Shown: positions 10,051-23,150 of the stretch, in pieces | Layout of the letters: each line of letters opens with the position of its first letter | How positions within the stretch are numbered: the first letter of the stretch is position 1 | From: Oxyruncus cristatus | Lineage: Eukaryota; Chordata; Aves; Passeriformes; Cotingidae | Assembly: GCA_013399855.1 (NCBI GenBank) | Contig: VXAY01002605.1 | Location: forward strand, 117,998-181,997 | Direction of reading: 5' to 3' | DNA: 64,000 bases | Translations under genes and position numbers: made by a program | Notes under the pieces: generated by a model | The model's input: the letters and a program-made list of their open reading frames with translations, nothing else | Database searches by the model: none | Told to the model about the DNA's origin: nothing

Positions 10051-11844
10051 AGGCTGGGTTTCAATTTCAGCAGGCACTTTCACTAAGAGCAAACACTAGA
10101 TCTGATGAACACCATGGAATAAAGGGTACCTGCATCTTCGGTGCACAGTGCCAGATGAGGATGTGATGCTGGTTCAGAGGGTTGTAAAGTGTGAGGCCAC
10201 TCCAGAAGGATCAATGAGGAGCTCTTCCTGAGATTGATATATGTAACGATGCTGGTGCTGTAGAGTAACCACTCTAAAAAGTCTTTTAAGACCTTCTTAA
10301 AAGATGCAGAAAAAGGTAGAAGATAATGAACCACCATCTGCATCTGGAGTCATCAGAGAGCAGGTCTTCAAATTCTAGGAAATAATTTAAGAAAGAAGAA
10401 AATTATTAACTCCTCTATGAACTTAAATATTAAATTAAATTCTGTAAATGGACTTTCACTTTCCAAAATCCTCAGAATTCTGCCTGCACTAGTTCCAAGT
10501 AATCAGTCTGCCAGAATTACCCAAACTGAAGTGCCTAACGGTAACACTCAAATCTCCAAGTTTCAAGAGACTTTAGCCATGTCCTTCACCTGAGTCATAC
10601 TTTTTCTGCAAGGTCATCTGAAAATCTCTGGCTATGAGATTCCTCTGCTGGAACATGATGTCTTCATACCACTTTCCTGGAAGAGAAAGTAATCTACATT
10701 GCCACATCTTTATTTCTGTGTGCACTCATGCAGACACACAAAGGGGTGTGATAACACAAACATCAACTGTTTTCTTCACCCCTCCGTAAAACTCCTTCTT
10801 GGCTTATTTCATAGCTCATCGTTAGACAGTGCAATAATTCCCATGGTGTTATTTTGGGGGATGGAAAAAAAAAAAATCAGCTTTTCCCCTCAACAACATA
10901 TTCCTGCTTGCCTTTCATCAAAGAGTTAAACAGCCAAGGGCTTTTAGCATCTCATTTCACTTACACACACAGGCCATTATAACCTGCATAAACAAGGATG
11001 ACAAGTTGAGATTAATGAAGGTCCCAAAGTGACAGAACAATTTAATTGTCAGAAATCATAGGAGGTGAACTTTGCCAGTGTATTTATATAAGACTGCCAT
11101 AGTCTAAAAACTTCCCTAATTGATTATGACCAATAAGTAATAACACTGGAAGCAGTTTTCTGGTGTACAAATAAGAAATGACCCAAAACAGTTAATAGTG
11201 GTATTAAGATTCATAATATAAGAATATTAGATTGATAAAAAAAAATGACCAATAACACTCTGCAAATAATTGTAGTGTTTACACTTAAAAGTACAGCAGA
11301 CAAAACTGCAGCTCTCACAAAAGTCAAATGAAATGGGCTGGCTTTAGAAAAATGAATTGCAACAGTTAGGCAGGGAGACTTACAGTGATATGAGTACAGC
11401 AGAGGCAAGCAGGATCCCTGTAGATCTGAAGTACAATGCTGTTTGTTCTCTCACTCCTATAAGAAACTTTAAAACTTATTTTTGCCGTGAATCCTAAAAT
11501 TATTGTGTCTGTTCAGGAGGAATAAAAGCAGTGCTGTGTAAGAAAACAAACACACACACGTACACACATATCTCTGATACTAATTAAGGGGGGCAAGCCT
11601 TTCTCTTCTAACCTTTGAAAGAGTCACCAGGTAATTCAAAGCTCAAAGACACAATGCACAGTTCTTTGTATTTTTGAATTCCTCATGCTTACTCAGTTGT
11701 TGCTTAAATATTGCCCCTGGAGCTCTCCACCTCAACTGGGAGCCTGCTTAACTTGTTCCTTTGCCTTCCTATGATCATATATACTTATTTTTCACTTCCA
11801 CACATCCTGTCTTATGTTCCACTTATCTCTTCTAGTCAGGCTTT
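10051..11844. other. Unique sequence, nothing recognised
   Basis: An A12-13 run lies at about 10864-10876 and a short CA-rich patch at about 11550-11570. Open frames at 10083-10343 (minus), 10699-10929 and 11211-11408 (minus) are under 90 codons with no domain. Nothing here supports a gene or a named repeat. Confidence 0.55.
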
Positions 11845-12100
11845 TCCAATGATCCCAAGCAAATCATCGAGCTAATTAGAATGATGACTATTAGAGAGCT
11901 GCAATAACCTCTTTTACGTTTTTTTTCTTCCTCTTTTTCTTGTTTTGTTCAGAAGGTAAGAAACTAACTGTGCTGGCAGCATTCCCCTTCTAAATATAAA
12001 GAATATCTCTTCATTCCAGTAATATTTTACTTAAACGGCTGCCAGGGATGGCTGTATAATTGATCTTGCCTTCGAGCAGGAGAAAAGAATATATGGCCTA
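11845..12100. promoter_or_regulatory. Putative conserved block with homeobox-type core
   Basis: The core 'gagctaattagaatgatgac' (11870-11889) joins a TAATTA homeodomain site to TGATGAC, a PBX/MEIS or AP-1-like string, followed by a pyrimidine tract and 'taaacggctgccagggatgg' (12034-12053). No repeat signature is present. Regulatory function is suggested only by motif density and a few retained CpGs. Confidence 0.22.
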
Positions 12101-14125
12101 TGGAGTTTTCTTCCAGTCTTACATTTCAGTGATTCTCTGATGATAGAGGCAAAAGGCAGCACTTAATGCATTTCACTCATATCACCTTGTAACTGTCCCT
12201 CCACATGACTAAACCAGGATCATTGCACAGTCTTGCCCTCTCAGTTAGAACAGCATGTGTCAGCCTAGCTGTTCCAAACTTCTTCCCATACACAAAACCA
12301 AACAGGATACTGTAGACCAAGCTTTGCCTCAGTATCCATGCACTGTTCCCATTAGATCAAAGGGAAAGGTAAATATAGCTGAGGCAGAAATTGTCTCCAT
12401 ATGTCATATGCAGCCTAACTGGTGTTTTATAAAATGATACTTACTGTCACCAGCAATCTGTGAAAGCAATCCCAACTTCCACAGGATCTTCCCCTTGTCG
12501 CACTTTTCAAAAGCTTAGGAAAAGGTTGGATGTTTTTTTTTCCCCAGGAATTTTTGTAGGCATCAAGTCTACACTTACTTTTCAACAAGAGCTTGAAACC
12601 TTTAGTCCCAAATGCATTATGTGCATTTGGAGCTCAGAAAGAAAGTGCCCGCATTTCAATTCAGATTAGTTAGACACTTCTTGATAAAAGCTGAGGTCTG
12701 ACTAACTTTCCTTACATCTCCTTTGAGCAAGGCACACACAGCACTGAGGGCAAACTCTTTCCTCACAAGTTTAGCTTCTCCTCGACGAATACATTATCTG
12801 CAAGACTTCTAGTAGAGACTCTTGTTTTTGAAGATGGCCAGACAAATACTTTGTGTAGACCTCTTTCAGGCAGTAGATAACTTCCAGTTGCTGCTTGGCT
12901 GATGGATTTTGAGAAATGAATATTCAAAATTCATGAAGACTTGGCTGGTCCCTGGTGTATCTAATTCTTTGATCAGGTAAATATAATTACTTCAAAAAAG
13001 AAGTATGAATCTTGAAGGACTGGGAAAATGAATTCAAAATGTGCTTTCACAACCAGTTAAGGTTACTAACAGAGATGCTGGGCTTCTGCAACCTTTCCCC
13101 CCAAAATTAATTGTATTTTTATTTACATGTTGGTAAGGAAAAGGAGCACAAATCTAGCGCCAAAGGGTTAACAAAATGTAGGTTTTGGGGAAGGCTCATT
13201 TCAAACCACTCTTGAGCCATGTATGCTTTCAAGACTTTTATTATAGTTAAAATCCTCACTGATAACAAAGCCAGAGCTCCTTAACCTTCTTACGTCACCT
13301 CCTGTTGGAAGGTTGGGAGCCCAGCTTGCAATGGGGTTAGGAAGGACAAGCTACAAACATCATGGTTTGGCTCTGTCACTTTTACTTGATAAGTCCAAAA
13401 CAGTCCGCTTTGACAGGCCCTTTATATGCAAGCTTGAAAAATAACCTATTTAGCATTCCCCAGCCCCAGCACATGATTTCACTGGGAAACTATGCAAAAG
13501 ATACTTTGGAAATAAATATGCACAAGAAATTACAACTCTGTCTGAATGACCCCCTACCTTGGAATGTCTAGAACTGTGAGAATTATAAGGTCAGGAAATA
13601 TGTACAGGCCTAGTGCCTCAAAAAATTACTATTCCTTATTAGGAATCTGCACAGACATGGAAGCAGGAGTTGTATAAACTAAAAGGAAGATTTTTTTCCT
13701 GTCGCTTACATGCCTAGTCCTTGACCTATCCCATTTATAGTTTCCTTTAAGATACTATGCATTGCAAGTTCATTTGTTTCCTAGTAGTCCTCCAGAAGTG
13801 AGATTCAGCTGCAGCCAATATTGCAGACAGAGCAGGGCTATGTAAGCAGAAGCTTGAGATTTATATGCCTGTAAAATCACAGGTATTCATTTATCACTGC
13901 TAACAATTTTGAGCTCTGACTCTACAATTTCCAGGTAAAAGGTATCCTTACTCTCTGTCTGAAAACCTTAAATGCAGACATATAGAACTGTTTAGTCTGC
14001 TTTACTATAAATAGGAGGTAATATGTTATTTCAAACAAAAAGCATACCATAAACTACACACTTAATTTTGACAGATTGTGCTTTCCTATATAAGGTACAG
14101 TCCCGCTGTGCTTTCATGGATCAAG
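12101..14125. other. Unique sequence, nothing recognised
   Basis: No coding exon, RNA gene or repeat family was recognised. Open frames such as 12460-12669 and 13362-13571 are 69 codons and featureless. A string 'gcgccaaagggttaac' near 13157 resembles E2F and HNF1 half sites but is isolated. Confidence 0.55.
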
Positions 14126-14144
14126 CTCCCATTGACTTCAGTTG
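14126..14144. repeat. Fragment of palindromic CCATTGACTTCAATGG-type repeat family
   Basis: The string 'ctcccattgacttcagttg' matches the core of a palindromic repeat seen in decayed form at several places in this window. That family usually reads CTCCATTGACTTCAATGGAG. It is treated as a repeat because the same core recurs at 15524, 26785, 33650, 41861 and 48671. Confidence 0.45.
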
Positions 14145-16410
14145 TCTCTCCTAACAGTGCAATTCCAAATATTGCCTTTTGTTATATTTCACACCTTTAG
14201 GGTTTTTCCTAATCCTTTTCTCTGCATAAAAGCACTGTATTCTTCAATATCCAATTGTAGGCTTGCACAGGCAGCACAAAAGCCTCTTAAGAACTGAAAA
14301 GTGCTCGCAAGAAGAAATTCTCTCCATTTCTTTTCCTCTCCCCCTACCACTCAAATAGTTAGATAAACTATTCTCAAAATTCAGGAGAATACCACCACTG
14401 CAGATCAGCCCCAAAATCTGTAAAAGGAAAGAACTGCTTTCACATTGCAGATAACCTTTCAGCCAACATTCCTCTCTCTATCCCCCCAGTTTGCAGTTAA
14501 ATTGCACTGTGTGTTTATTCTTCTAGTGAACAGGCTCATTATATGACTTAAAAGTGTTAGTGTACAGAGCACTGACACATCCATTACATCCATTACATCC
14601 ATACACACTGATATGCAGATTCCAGAGAAGTTCAGGTTACCCAATTAAGAATTTGAGCCACATTTTGGAAACTGAGAAGGGGAAGGGAGATTTGGTTGGA
14701 GTAGTTCAGTTTACATGTTGACAAAAACACTTTCTGTCTGCAGAATATTGGCCCACCGTGTCCGAACAGCGGCAACCAGAAGAAGAGTGGGACTGAAGGG
14801 AAAGACTCAAGACCAAATATAAATAAAAAATGCTGGCTCCTAGTTTAGCCACTGAGAATTGAAAAAATGAGTCTGAAAAGAGAAGATGTGGTTTGTCCTC
14901 CTAGGAGTGTGGAAATGCAGGATGGGGGCAGCCTTCCATGTCCCTTCACTTCACAGCTGCTTTACGTCCTATAACCTTGTTTTCACTGGGACTCATGCTT
15001 TAGACCAAACAGGCCACTGACAAAAAAATGAAGTTAAAATTAAAAAAGACCTCAACTAACAAAAAAAACCTCTGCTATACCAGGCATAGCAGCTAGCACC
15101 TACTTTCTCAGTGCTGTGGAGTTTAGAGCACACCAACCTTTCTGGCTTGAGCCCACCATTGTTTATCAGAGATTGTCAGCTTTAATTAAAATAAACTAAA
15201 AATAGTGTAAGAGGTTTTCTGAGCCTTTAGTTAAGCTGAAAACCTAAGTATTATAACTACCAAAGATGTCCAGTGACTTTGAACTCGAAGACTGAAAAAA
15301 AATAGTCTCCTGAGGGGGGATTAAGGCTTTTGTCTTTGACATGGCTCCTGCAAGGGGCTCAAGCCACAATTAGGAATGCTGTGGGCTGGCAGTGTCACTC
15401 TGCATGGATATAAATAACTCGTATGCTGTGGGACAGCAGTGCACCTTTCTTGGTGCTTTGAGACTTCTTTTTTTCCCTGGTAAGGTCCATGCCATAAATT
15501 ATTTCAGGTGACCAGGAGATTCTTCCCTGACTTCAGTGGGAACAGAACTGAACCCTAAGTGGTTGTCAGAGGAGGACACTGATAAAGGCAGCTTTAGCTG
15601 CTTCCATTTTATTTAAAGATGTTGTTACGTGCTTTGACAGTTCAGCCCTGCACATTTAAACATTTGGTTACTGTAGCTTTAGTGTAAGTGATTCTCTCTA
15701 GCAATACAAATCTCTGGTTACCAAACATTTACTTTATGCTCTCAAAAAGATAATCTAACAACATCCAGAGTTTTCTGTTTCCAAATAAAATGAATTCACA
15801 ATATTCCCTCGTGTTATTGTTACAGACTGTACAGCTAAATTTAACTCCTTTATCTCATGCTGATCTTTCAAATAAAGTTCATTATTATATCAGGTATATT
15901 CACGGTTAGCAGTGATTGTTTAATATTAAACACCCTTTGCCAATAAAGCTCCATGTACAATTGACTGTTACAATCTTGGTTACAGCTGCTCCAACAATAA
16001 AAGCTATAATTAAAATCACATTCAGATTTCCAAGATAACCACTTTGGCCTCACCGGCAGAGAAAGTGGGACCTTGTAACTGTCCTAAAGACCAGAGTAAG
16101 ACCATTTCTGCAGTGAAAGACTGCAGAAGCTGTTCATCTGTATTAATTGCTGTCTCCTTTGGGAAGAAGGGACTGGAATTTCAGTGCTTTGAGGCAATAT
16201 TTCTAGCTGGTCAAATTCTTCATAAATTCAGACGAACTTCAGAATAGTGAAACTTAGCTGAAAAACTTACACCACTTCCTTGAACTCCCTGTAATGTTTC
16301 CTAACAATAATTTCCCTAATATTTTTCCTGATATAGATAGTTACACTTCATATATTTGAATTAAACTTCTAGGAGAATAATATACGCATACTCAGACACA
16401 TATATTTACA
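14145..16410. other. Unique sequence with a 9-bp tandem and a palindromic-family fragment; no gene seen
   Basis: A three-copy tandem of the 9 bp unit CATCCATTA lies at 14579-14605, the third copy ending TAC. At 15524-15550 'tccctgacttcagtgggaa' is another decayed piece of the palindromic repeat family. The remainder, including AT-rich DNA at 15600-16000, shows no coding or repeat signature; open frames are at most 67 codons. Confidence 0.55.
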
Positions 16411-16584
16411 GGTTGCCCAGGGAGGTTGTGGTTGTCCCAGCCCTGGCACTGCACAAGGCCAGGTTGGATAAGGCCTTGAGCAACCTGGGAGGTGTCCCTG
16501 CCTGTGGCAGGTGGGGTTGAGACTAAATGATCTTTAAGGTCCATTCCAACCCTTTAACATTTTATGATTGTATGGTTCTATAAA
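16411..16584 (+). mobile_element. CR1 LINE 3' end, avian type (5'-truncated)
   Basis: The segment begins 'ggttgcccagggaggttgtg', passes 'aaggccaggttggataagg', 'gcaacctgggaggtgtccc' and 'gatctttaaggtccattcc', and closes with degenerate octamers related to ATTCTATG (atgattgt, atggttct). These are the landmarks, in order, of the chicken CR1 3' UTR. Avian CR1 copies are almost always 5'-truncated and lack a poly(A) tail, as here. The copy is diverged at many positions and has lost the octamer regularity, so it is an older avian insertion. It is the best single piece of evidence that the window is bird DNA. Confidence 0.93.
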
Positions 16585-18779
16585 TTGTGGAACTTGCTCT
16601 ATTCCTTCTGTCATTCTCTCCTCTTCTTCTTTCCCACCTATTCCCAACTTGAAAAAACTTCAGGGAAAATCTACTTATACATATTTGAGTTTGGAGTAGA
16701 CGATGGCATTCTTTTCCTAAGATAAAAGTAATAGAATTTTCTTTGCTTGTGACTCTATCAAAATGCCGAGCAAAAAGGTCACCGTGCTTGGACCTAATGT
16801 GCCACAGTGAAGACTTAATATGTCATTATTAAGAATGTTGAGATTAAATGTTCAAAATTGCAGTGGTTTAAAAAAGCAAATCTTTGAATTTAGAAGTTAA
16901 CATTGTGGCATGGGTTTTTTTTCTTTTTATGCTTTTTTTTTGCACCACATAAGAAGCAAATGATAACCTGAATTGCAGATCGGGTACAGGCTAATAGGAT
17001 AATGCAGAAAAACATGTCTTCTTACCCACCAAAGCACAGGTAAAGCTGTGCATAGCATAGCTGTGCCCAGAGGTAGGAAAGCATGGCAAATTCAACTTAA
17101 CCATAAACAGCCTGAAGAAATCTCACATAGTGTTATGCTCTGTGCCTCCATTTACGTTCCTCCTCCAAATATTCATCTTGAAGACACCAACAGAAACAGG
17201 CAACAATCACAGAACAAACTAAGCGGTTTTCCTTGGTAACATAACTTTACAATAAACCGTTCCAAGCAAACTTTGGCAGAACAAGGTGTATGGAGTAGAC
17301 TCTTGTCTTGACTCAGTCATCATCCTGAAGCATCATCTAACTTTCTTAATATTAACATTTCAAAGGAATAGCAATTCTTTGTCTCTTTAAAATAAAGCAA
17401 ACACATAGGGAAACTAAACGCACTAAATGCTGAAAACCATAAACATAATTAAGTGAGAAAAGGAAATTAATAAAGTTGCTGCCAGAAGACCAGTTCACTG
17501 TCACCAGGACTTCAGCTACAGGCCAATATTTCAGCCAGTGTACAGCAGTATTATTGCAGGCATTTCTACCACAGCACTCTAGTCCACAGCCTCCGAAGAA
17601 CTCAACCTTGCACATGAGCCTGCAATTATGGCTAGGTAGTTGTGACCACTGGAGGGTTTCTTCATCAGAATGATGACTGGGTCATCCTGAAATACTCCAG
17701 GAAAATATCTGTGGCATCCCAGATGTCCTCCTTTCTCCTCCTTATCCAATATTGGTCCTACTGTGGCTGACTGAAGCTTTCTTCTTTGCTGTTCATTCAC
17801 CTGTTGAGCCCCTGCCTTGTGGGATCAGCTAGGGAAGTTGTGTCGCTGGTACTCAGCAGAAAACATGTTGCCAGTTTTTGAGCAGATCCCTAACTCATCT
17901 AAATTGCTTCACTCTGGGTGCAGTGATTTAGGAAAGCCCTGCTGATATGCAGAGCTATTTTGCAATCCTGCCCTTATGTTCACCTGCTCTGTTCAAGCGA
18001 CTGAACACCACTGTGGAAAACTTTGTTTCTGAGCTTCCTCACATTTTAAATTTATATCCAAAGTCTTCATTAAAAAATAGGTTTGGTGTTTCCATAAAGA
18101 AATAAACCCAATTAGTTTTTATGAGGGCTAAATAAAAATAACTTTATGTGGCACTTCAGAGTGAAAATGAACTTGGGGAAATTCAAAACAGTAACCTACA
18201 GAATGCTGACCTCCAGAGACCATAAACCCGCCTTTCCCCTGTCCCTTGGTGCACAAGTTAGGTGGGACAGTACTGGGTTTGGTAGCACCCATTTCATAGC
18301 ATCATTACAAAGCACTTTACAAAGCAGCTCTGCTGTCCTGTCAGGTTCAGCATTTTTTCATACATTCTTTTCTCAACGTGCACAAGGAAAGCTGTGCATC
18401 CTTGTGCACCCCAGGACACCAAAAGGGAAACAAATTGCACATCCAGTCACTCAGGTTTCCCTCATATGTCTTCAGTGAGACTTTAACTTCATCTGGTGAG
18501 CTCTCAGAGCCTGACAAAGCATCTTTATTCAGTAGCAGGTCTGAGCCTCTCACTTACCATAATAACTGACCTGCTTCTCCCCTCCCCATCTAAGAAGTGA
18601 ACTCACATGATGTATGTTTTAATGTAATACAGGGCTCCCCTCATTGCATCTCCTTCATTCGACAGCTTCTCCTATCTGGCACCAAAGCCTGATTAAATAT
18701 TAACATAGGGTGGGTCCTATTATTTCCTGACTTCCAAGAATCCATTGGTAAATTGAGATTTAGCTGCTAAAAATTTCTG
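16585..18779. other. Unique sequence, nothing recognised
   Basis: T runs occur near 16915-16940. Open frames at 17352-17615 (minus, 87 codons) and 18146-18478 (110 codons) overlap frames on the opposite strand and contain no recognisable domain or splice context. No RNA gene or repeat family was seen. Confidence 0.55.
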
Positions 18780-18975
18780 ACACAACATAATTTGTATTGA
18801 ACCCCCTTTCCATGCCAGAGTGCCAGTGTTAATAAATCAGGCTGTTCACATTGAATAAATCTATTTAAATACTTATAAAATATTAAAGATGCATTTGGGA
18901 AAAGCCTCTAAGGTGATTGTTGCACCCATGCACCTCACAGTAACTAATTTATTAAAGAGTTTGCAAACCTGGGAA
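18780..18975. promoter_or_regulatory. Putative AT-rich conserved block
   Basis: A run of AT-rich strings (TTAATAAATC, ATCTATTTAAATAC, AATTTATTAAAG) is interleaved with non-repetitive GC-containing ones (CCATGCCAGAGTGCCAG; GATTGTTGCACCCATGCACC). This is a texture common in conserved non-coding elements. No CpG enrichment is present, so support is weak. Confidence 0.18.
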
Positions 18976-21900
18976 GGAAGGGAAAAGAAAAATGGTTTCA
19001 TAAACCAAGAGCAGAAGCCAATTTTTCAGCTCAGACGATGAAAGGAAGCATGCATTTCTAATCAAAAAGACAGATACGCCTTTTCTCTCCCACCATTCCC
19101 TCAACAGCAAAGTGCCTTTTCATCATCAACAACACTCCATTCCTAATGTCTGCTGAGGCCTTTCTGCACCTTCTCCATACACTAGTAATGTATACACAGC
19201 ATCCCTTTGAAACAAGAGCCCATTAGCCGTGGCAGACTACCTTTGCACATGAAGTCCTTCCGTTGGTAGTCATCAGCAGAGTGCTAAATCATCCCAACTG
19301 GGCACGCTCACATCATGGCAGTGGGATAAACAGATATTTAGAACCGCAGAATGAAAATTGCTTTTCTACCTTCCTTGAAGGTTGGATTTTTTTATTTTTT
19401 TTTTTTTTTTGGAAAGGTCATAAACTGCGCAGGGAACATCTAGCTCTCCTCTCTTACCCCCGTCCCTCCTCCCTTAAATACAGATTTTTTTTAACAAATC
19501 CACTTTTGCTTACACACAGGTCATCTGTAATTTTAGACCTTCAACCACCAGCCAGTCCCCTTTAAAGATTACATAGTAAATGCGACCATAAATTTGCCCC
19601 ACAATAAGAAACGAGTTGGAGCATGCCCTGCAAGAGGGATTTATGTGATTGTTTTCCTTCCAGTGGGCGTGGTGAAGGGATATAGAAACTGTCAGCCAGA
19701 GCAGCAAGTGGGGTGATACTTCACAATAGCTACCTGAGTAATGCAGGAGAGATTAAGCCTAAATTGAGGACTGCCATTTCAGAGGACAATTAATTTTCAG
19801 GCTATTGTAAAAGCTCTGTTGACATTTCTCAGCCAAGATTTTGCTTCTCAGTAAGGGTTTAAAGAGCTTTATTCAATAGAGGCAGTGATGCTGATGCCAT
19901 TCTTTGGGATAGGTCTAGGGGGTTTCCCCCTAGAAAAGCTTATTTCTCTGACATTCAAGGAATGCTCTCTGTATTTTTTCAGTGCTGTCTTCTAGATCTT
20001 CACCTGAGTGCCCATCTCAGACTCTCGACTGATGCTTTCCCGTAAGTGTCTGATTAGGTATCCTGATGCTGTTGGACAGACCAAAAATAAAGCAACCAAC
20101 CCGTAAGCAGCTGCCTCTGACCACATTTGGGCAAGGATCTGCTTGTGTGACCCTTTTTCTAGTCCCTTTCTTTTTAACCCCAGCAAGCACCTGGGAGGAC
20201 AATAGACTATACCTAGGAATGGGAACTCTATTTGTCTCCCACTATGCCGTGTGCCGGCAAAATGCTTTTCTGCTTGCTCAAGCCATCCTCCAAGTCAGTA
20301 ATGAATTTTACCACAAACCATGACAGATAACAGTTCCAGGTCCATAAAGAGAAACCCTGGCATCTCCCTGTCAATAACACCAGAATTACCTTTTACTAGT
20401 GACAACAGTATCCCATTCAAGCTCTCTACGACAACTGACTAGCATCCCCTAAAATTACTTGTCCAGGCACAGCCTGGGGCATGTTCTTCCAAGAAGGTGC
20501 CTAAAAGAAGTTGCCTAAGTGAGCTGCTGGGCATCTTAGAGAGTCCAGAGATAAGAAATGAGGGAGATAAACTTTGGAAGAAATCTTCTGCTACAGTGAG
20601 GCCACGAGGAAACTCCAGATCACAGTACCTGGCTGTACGCATCCCCGCTGGAAGTGGTTGGCCTTGCCAATTTATTACCAGTGACAAATTGCCTGTCAAG
20701 AGGCAGCTGCTTTGTAGGAATATACAACTGTTTGTGTACAGAGACTGAAGGACGAAAGGGTTAATTATCCAACAAACTCAGGCAGAAGGAGAAAAAACTT
20801 TAAAGCCCAGGGAGGTTATCGTTGCCTTTTGCACAGGCTGGTTTTAATCACTTTCTTGTACCTCTCCCTGACTTCATTTATCAAACCTTCACATAAAAGT
20901 TGCAAAGTGAGGTTATTCAGCGGATACCTCCATTCATCTCGGATGATTGACCAGGGTGGTTTGCAGTACAAGCCAACCTGGGTGATGGCATTCCTCTTGT
21001 TTTCATTGCACAGCCTGCTTTCATTTTATGCTGTAATTGTGTTTCACAAAACCATAACCAAGCAGGCTGCAGATCCCAGGTTCCAGATTATTTACAAACA
21101 TCCCTGACCAGCCCCCTCTGCTTCTCCTGTTATCTGCTTTATGCTGCTTTGTATCTTACCGCCAGGAGTCTGGGGTGGATTAGCACAGGATAGGAACTAG
21201 ATGCAATCTGTCCAAGGGACCTAATGAGCTCGTGCTTCCATCTCTCTTCTCCTCCTCCACACAAATCCAAGTCCTGCTCCTACACAAACGTTTCATGGGA
21301 AATCCTATTTGATACTTTGTGACTTTGCAGGAGGTGGTGTTGTCCTCAGGCAGGTAACTGAAGTGCTGGTCTTGCTTGACAGAAGTAGGTAAACTGGTCC
21401 ACCAGGTAATTCAGGAGATGTAGGTGAAGAGGCCATGTCTCTTTTGAGGTTGTTCAGGGACCTGGGGATCACCATCTCTGCACCTGATGGGACATTGAGG
21501 TGAATGAGGCAAATTCTAGATACTTACTAATCAAGGTGAGTATATATGGGTGAAGACCAAGAAGAGAGCAACTGCTCTAACCCTCTCTGTATTAGTGCAA
21601 TTAAGACCGAGTTGGAATTTCACCCACTGGAAAGGCTTCAAAGCTCATCACAAGGCAAAATGTGATTAAAACGTTTTTCTCTACTTTTGTGGGGGTAAAA
21701 CCACCAGAATCTGGATACGGCTGATTACTATACAGCTGATTCACATATAATATAAGGGGATTTTTTTATTTTTGTGCAGCTCAGAAACTTCAGCTGGGGT
21801 AAATCAGCATATTGATGGCACCGAGTCAGTTCACACCACTCTATTTGAAAACTTGAAACAAATTTTTCAGTGTATTTCCTTTGGGAAATGTACATTGAGT

Positions 21901-23064
21901 CAGAAAAGCCCAGCCAGTGATTATGAAGAGTTCCTGTCGGCACTGTTCATCTGCAGTCACTTTCTAGGTGAAAAGCCTTTTAGATAAAAGTAGCATTTCC
22001 ATCCAAACAACCTGGACCATTCTGGATTGAAAAGAGGAAGGGCAACGGTGCAGAATAGCCGACAAAGCCTTTGTTCTATTTAAAACATTCCAATAAGTTT
22101 TCAACCACAGAATATGGCAACAGAACTGATCACAGGGGAAAATGCAATTAAAATACCTTCCTGCATTTTGCAGCCACAAAATCGTTGGCAAATCACTGTA
22201 ATCTGGCTTTGCTGAAGTGGAGGGCATGAGTCAATGCACCAGGAAAGAGTTTCAGCTAAGTGTTTTTCAAGTTAATAACCTTGCTCAGGGACAGTTCAGA
22301 GTCTTTTATAGCTTCCCTCATAGAAACTGGGATCCACAAGTGACTTTCCTTTTTGTTCTTTGCTTCCACTGCAGTGCTGAAACCTTGAACAGACTCAGTT
22401 CAGTGACTGTGTACGCCAGCTCAGGTGCAGCAGACAGAAAAAATTAAGCTTCAGGTTGATAGAGATTCTGCGGCCCTTTTTTTACCTTTAGGTTTTGTTT
22501 CTGTATCTTAATATGAGATTGGTCTGGTAGATTACAAGTCAACTTTGAGCAAGAACATCAAGCAAATCCATCCAGCCTGAAGCAAGCAGTGCCTTCAGGC
22601 GTGTGTTTGTGGTCTTTCTTTAGAAGAGCTCCCTGGACGCATAAAGGGTGGTTTGTATATCACTGCTGCTATCTTGTTGATAGTATGCTTGTCTTCTATC
22701 TTCTTTGTCTGACTCCAATTCGAACTGGAATTCAGAAAGAAGTAATAACCAGAGAGGTATACTCATTCATTTTTTCATCTCCTTCCAAATTCCTTGCTTG
22801 CAAAGGTAGTTCTTATATTGCACCTTTGACAAAAAAAAGTCTTCCACCATTGCTTGTGCCTGGACTGAGATCAGTCTTCCTGAGAATATTTATTCTTTCG
22901 TATGTGTGTCTGTGTCTGTGTGTGTGCACTGAAGTTGAATATTAAGATTAAAAGGAGCTTTTGGTTCTTTCTCATCAAAGAGCTGAACACTCCTTGACCC
23001 CTCAGTGACCTTTTAGGTGATGCTTTAAGGAGTCTAAAAATGTTGAACAAGCAAAGGCTCAAGA
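18976..23064. other. Unique sequence with a T tract and a short stem-loop; no gene seen
   Basis: A T-rich tract lies at 19387-19410. A perfect 9 bp stem with a TTT loop lies at 19914-19934. Open frames up to 118 codons (22589-22945 on the plus strand) lack domains, and many are matched by frames of similar size on the opposite strand. The region around 20450-20750 is somewhat richer in G+C but has no exon-like features. Confidence 0.55.
19914..19934. repeat. Perfect 9-bp stem-loop with TTT loop
   Basis: The arm TCTAGGGGG (19914-19922) and the arm CCCCCTAGA (19926-19934) are exact reverse complements separated by TTT. As RNA this would be a stable small hairpin. There is no U-run directly after it, and in a vertebrate genome it is not a terminator. 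No function is assigned. Confidence 0.8.
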
Positions 23065-23150
23065 CCATGAATGTTATTACCATTAGATGCTGAGAAAGCC
23101 TTTAATTGGGTGGAGTGGAACTATTTGATAATAGTTTTAATACAGTGGTG
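23065..23150 (+). pseudogene. L1/Tx1-type LINE reverse-transcriptase relic, motif A
   Basis: The frame starting at 23071 reads 'MLLPLDAEKAFNWVEWNYL', which matches the L1-clade reverse-transcriptase motif A consensus 'LSLDAEKAFDRVEW.YL', including the catalytic Asp of 'LDAEKAF'. The residue after 'KAF' is Asn where functional elements have Asp. The frame stops at TGA at 23148. Downstream sequence to about 23500 may be more of the same element but no further motif, including the Y/F-x-D-D box, can be named. It is the same class of element as the relic at 9605-9850 but on the opposite strand, and need not be the same copy or family. Confidence 0.65.
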
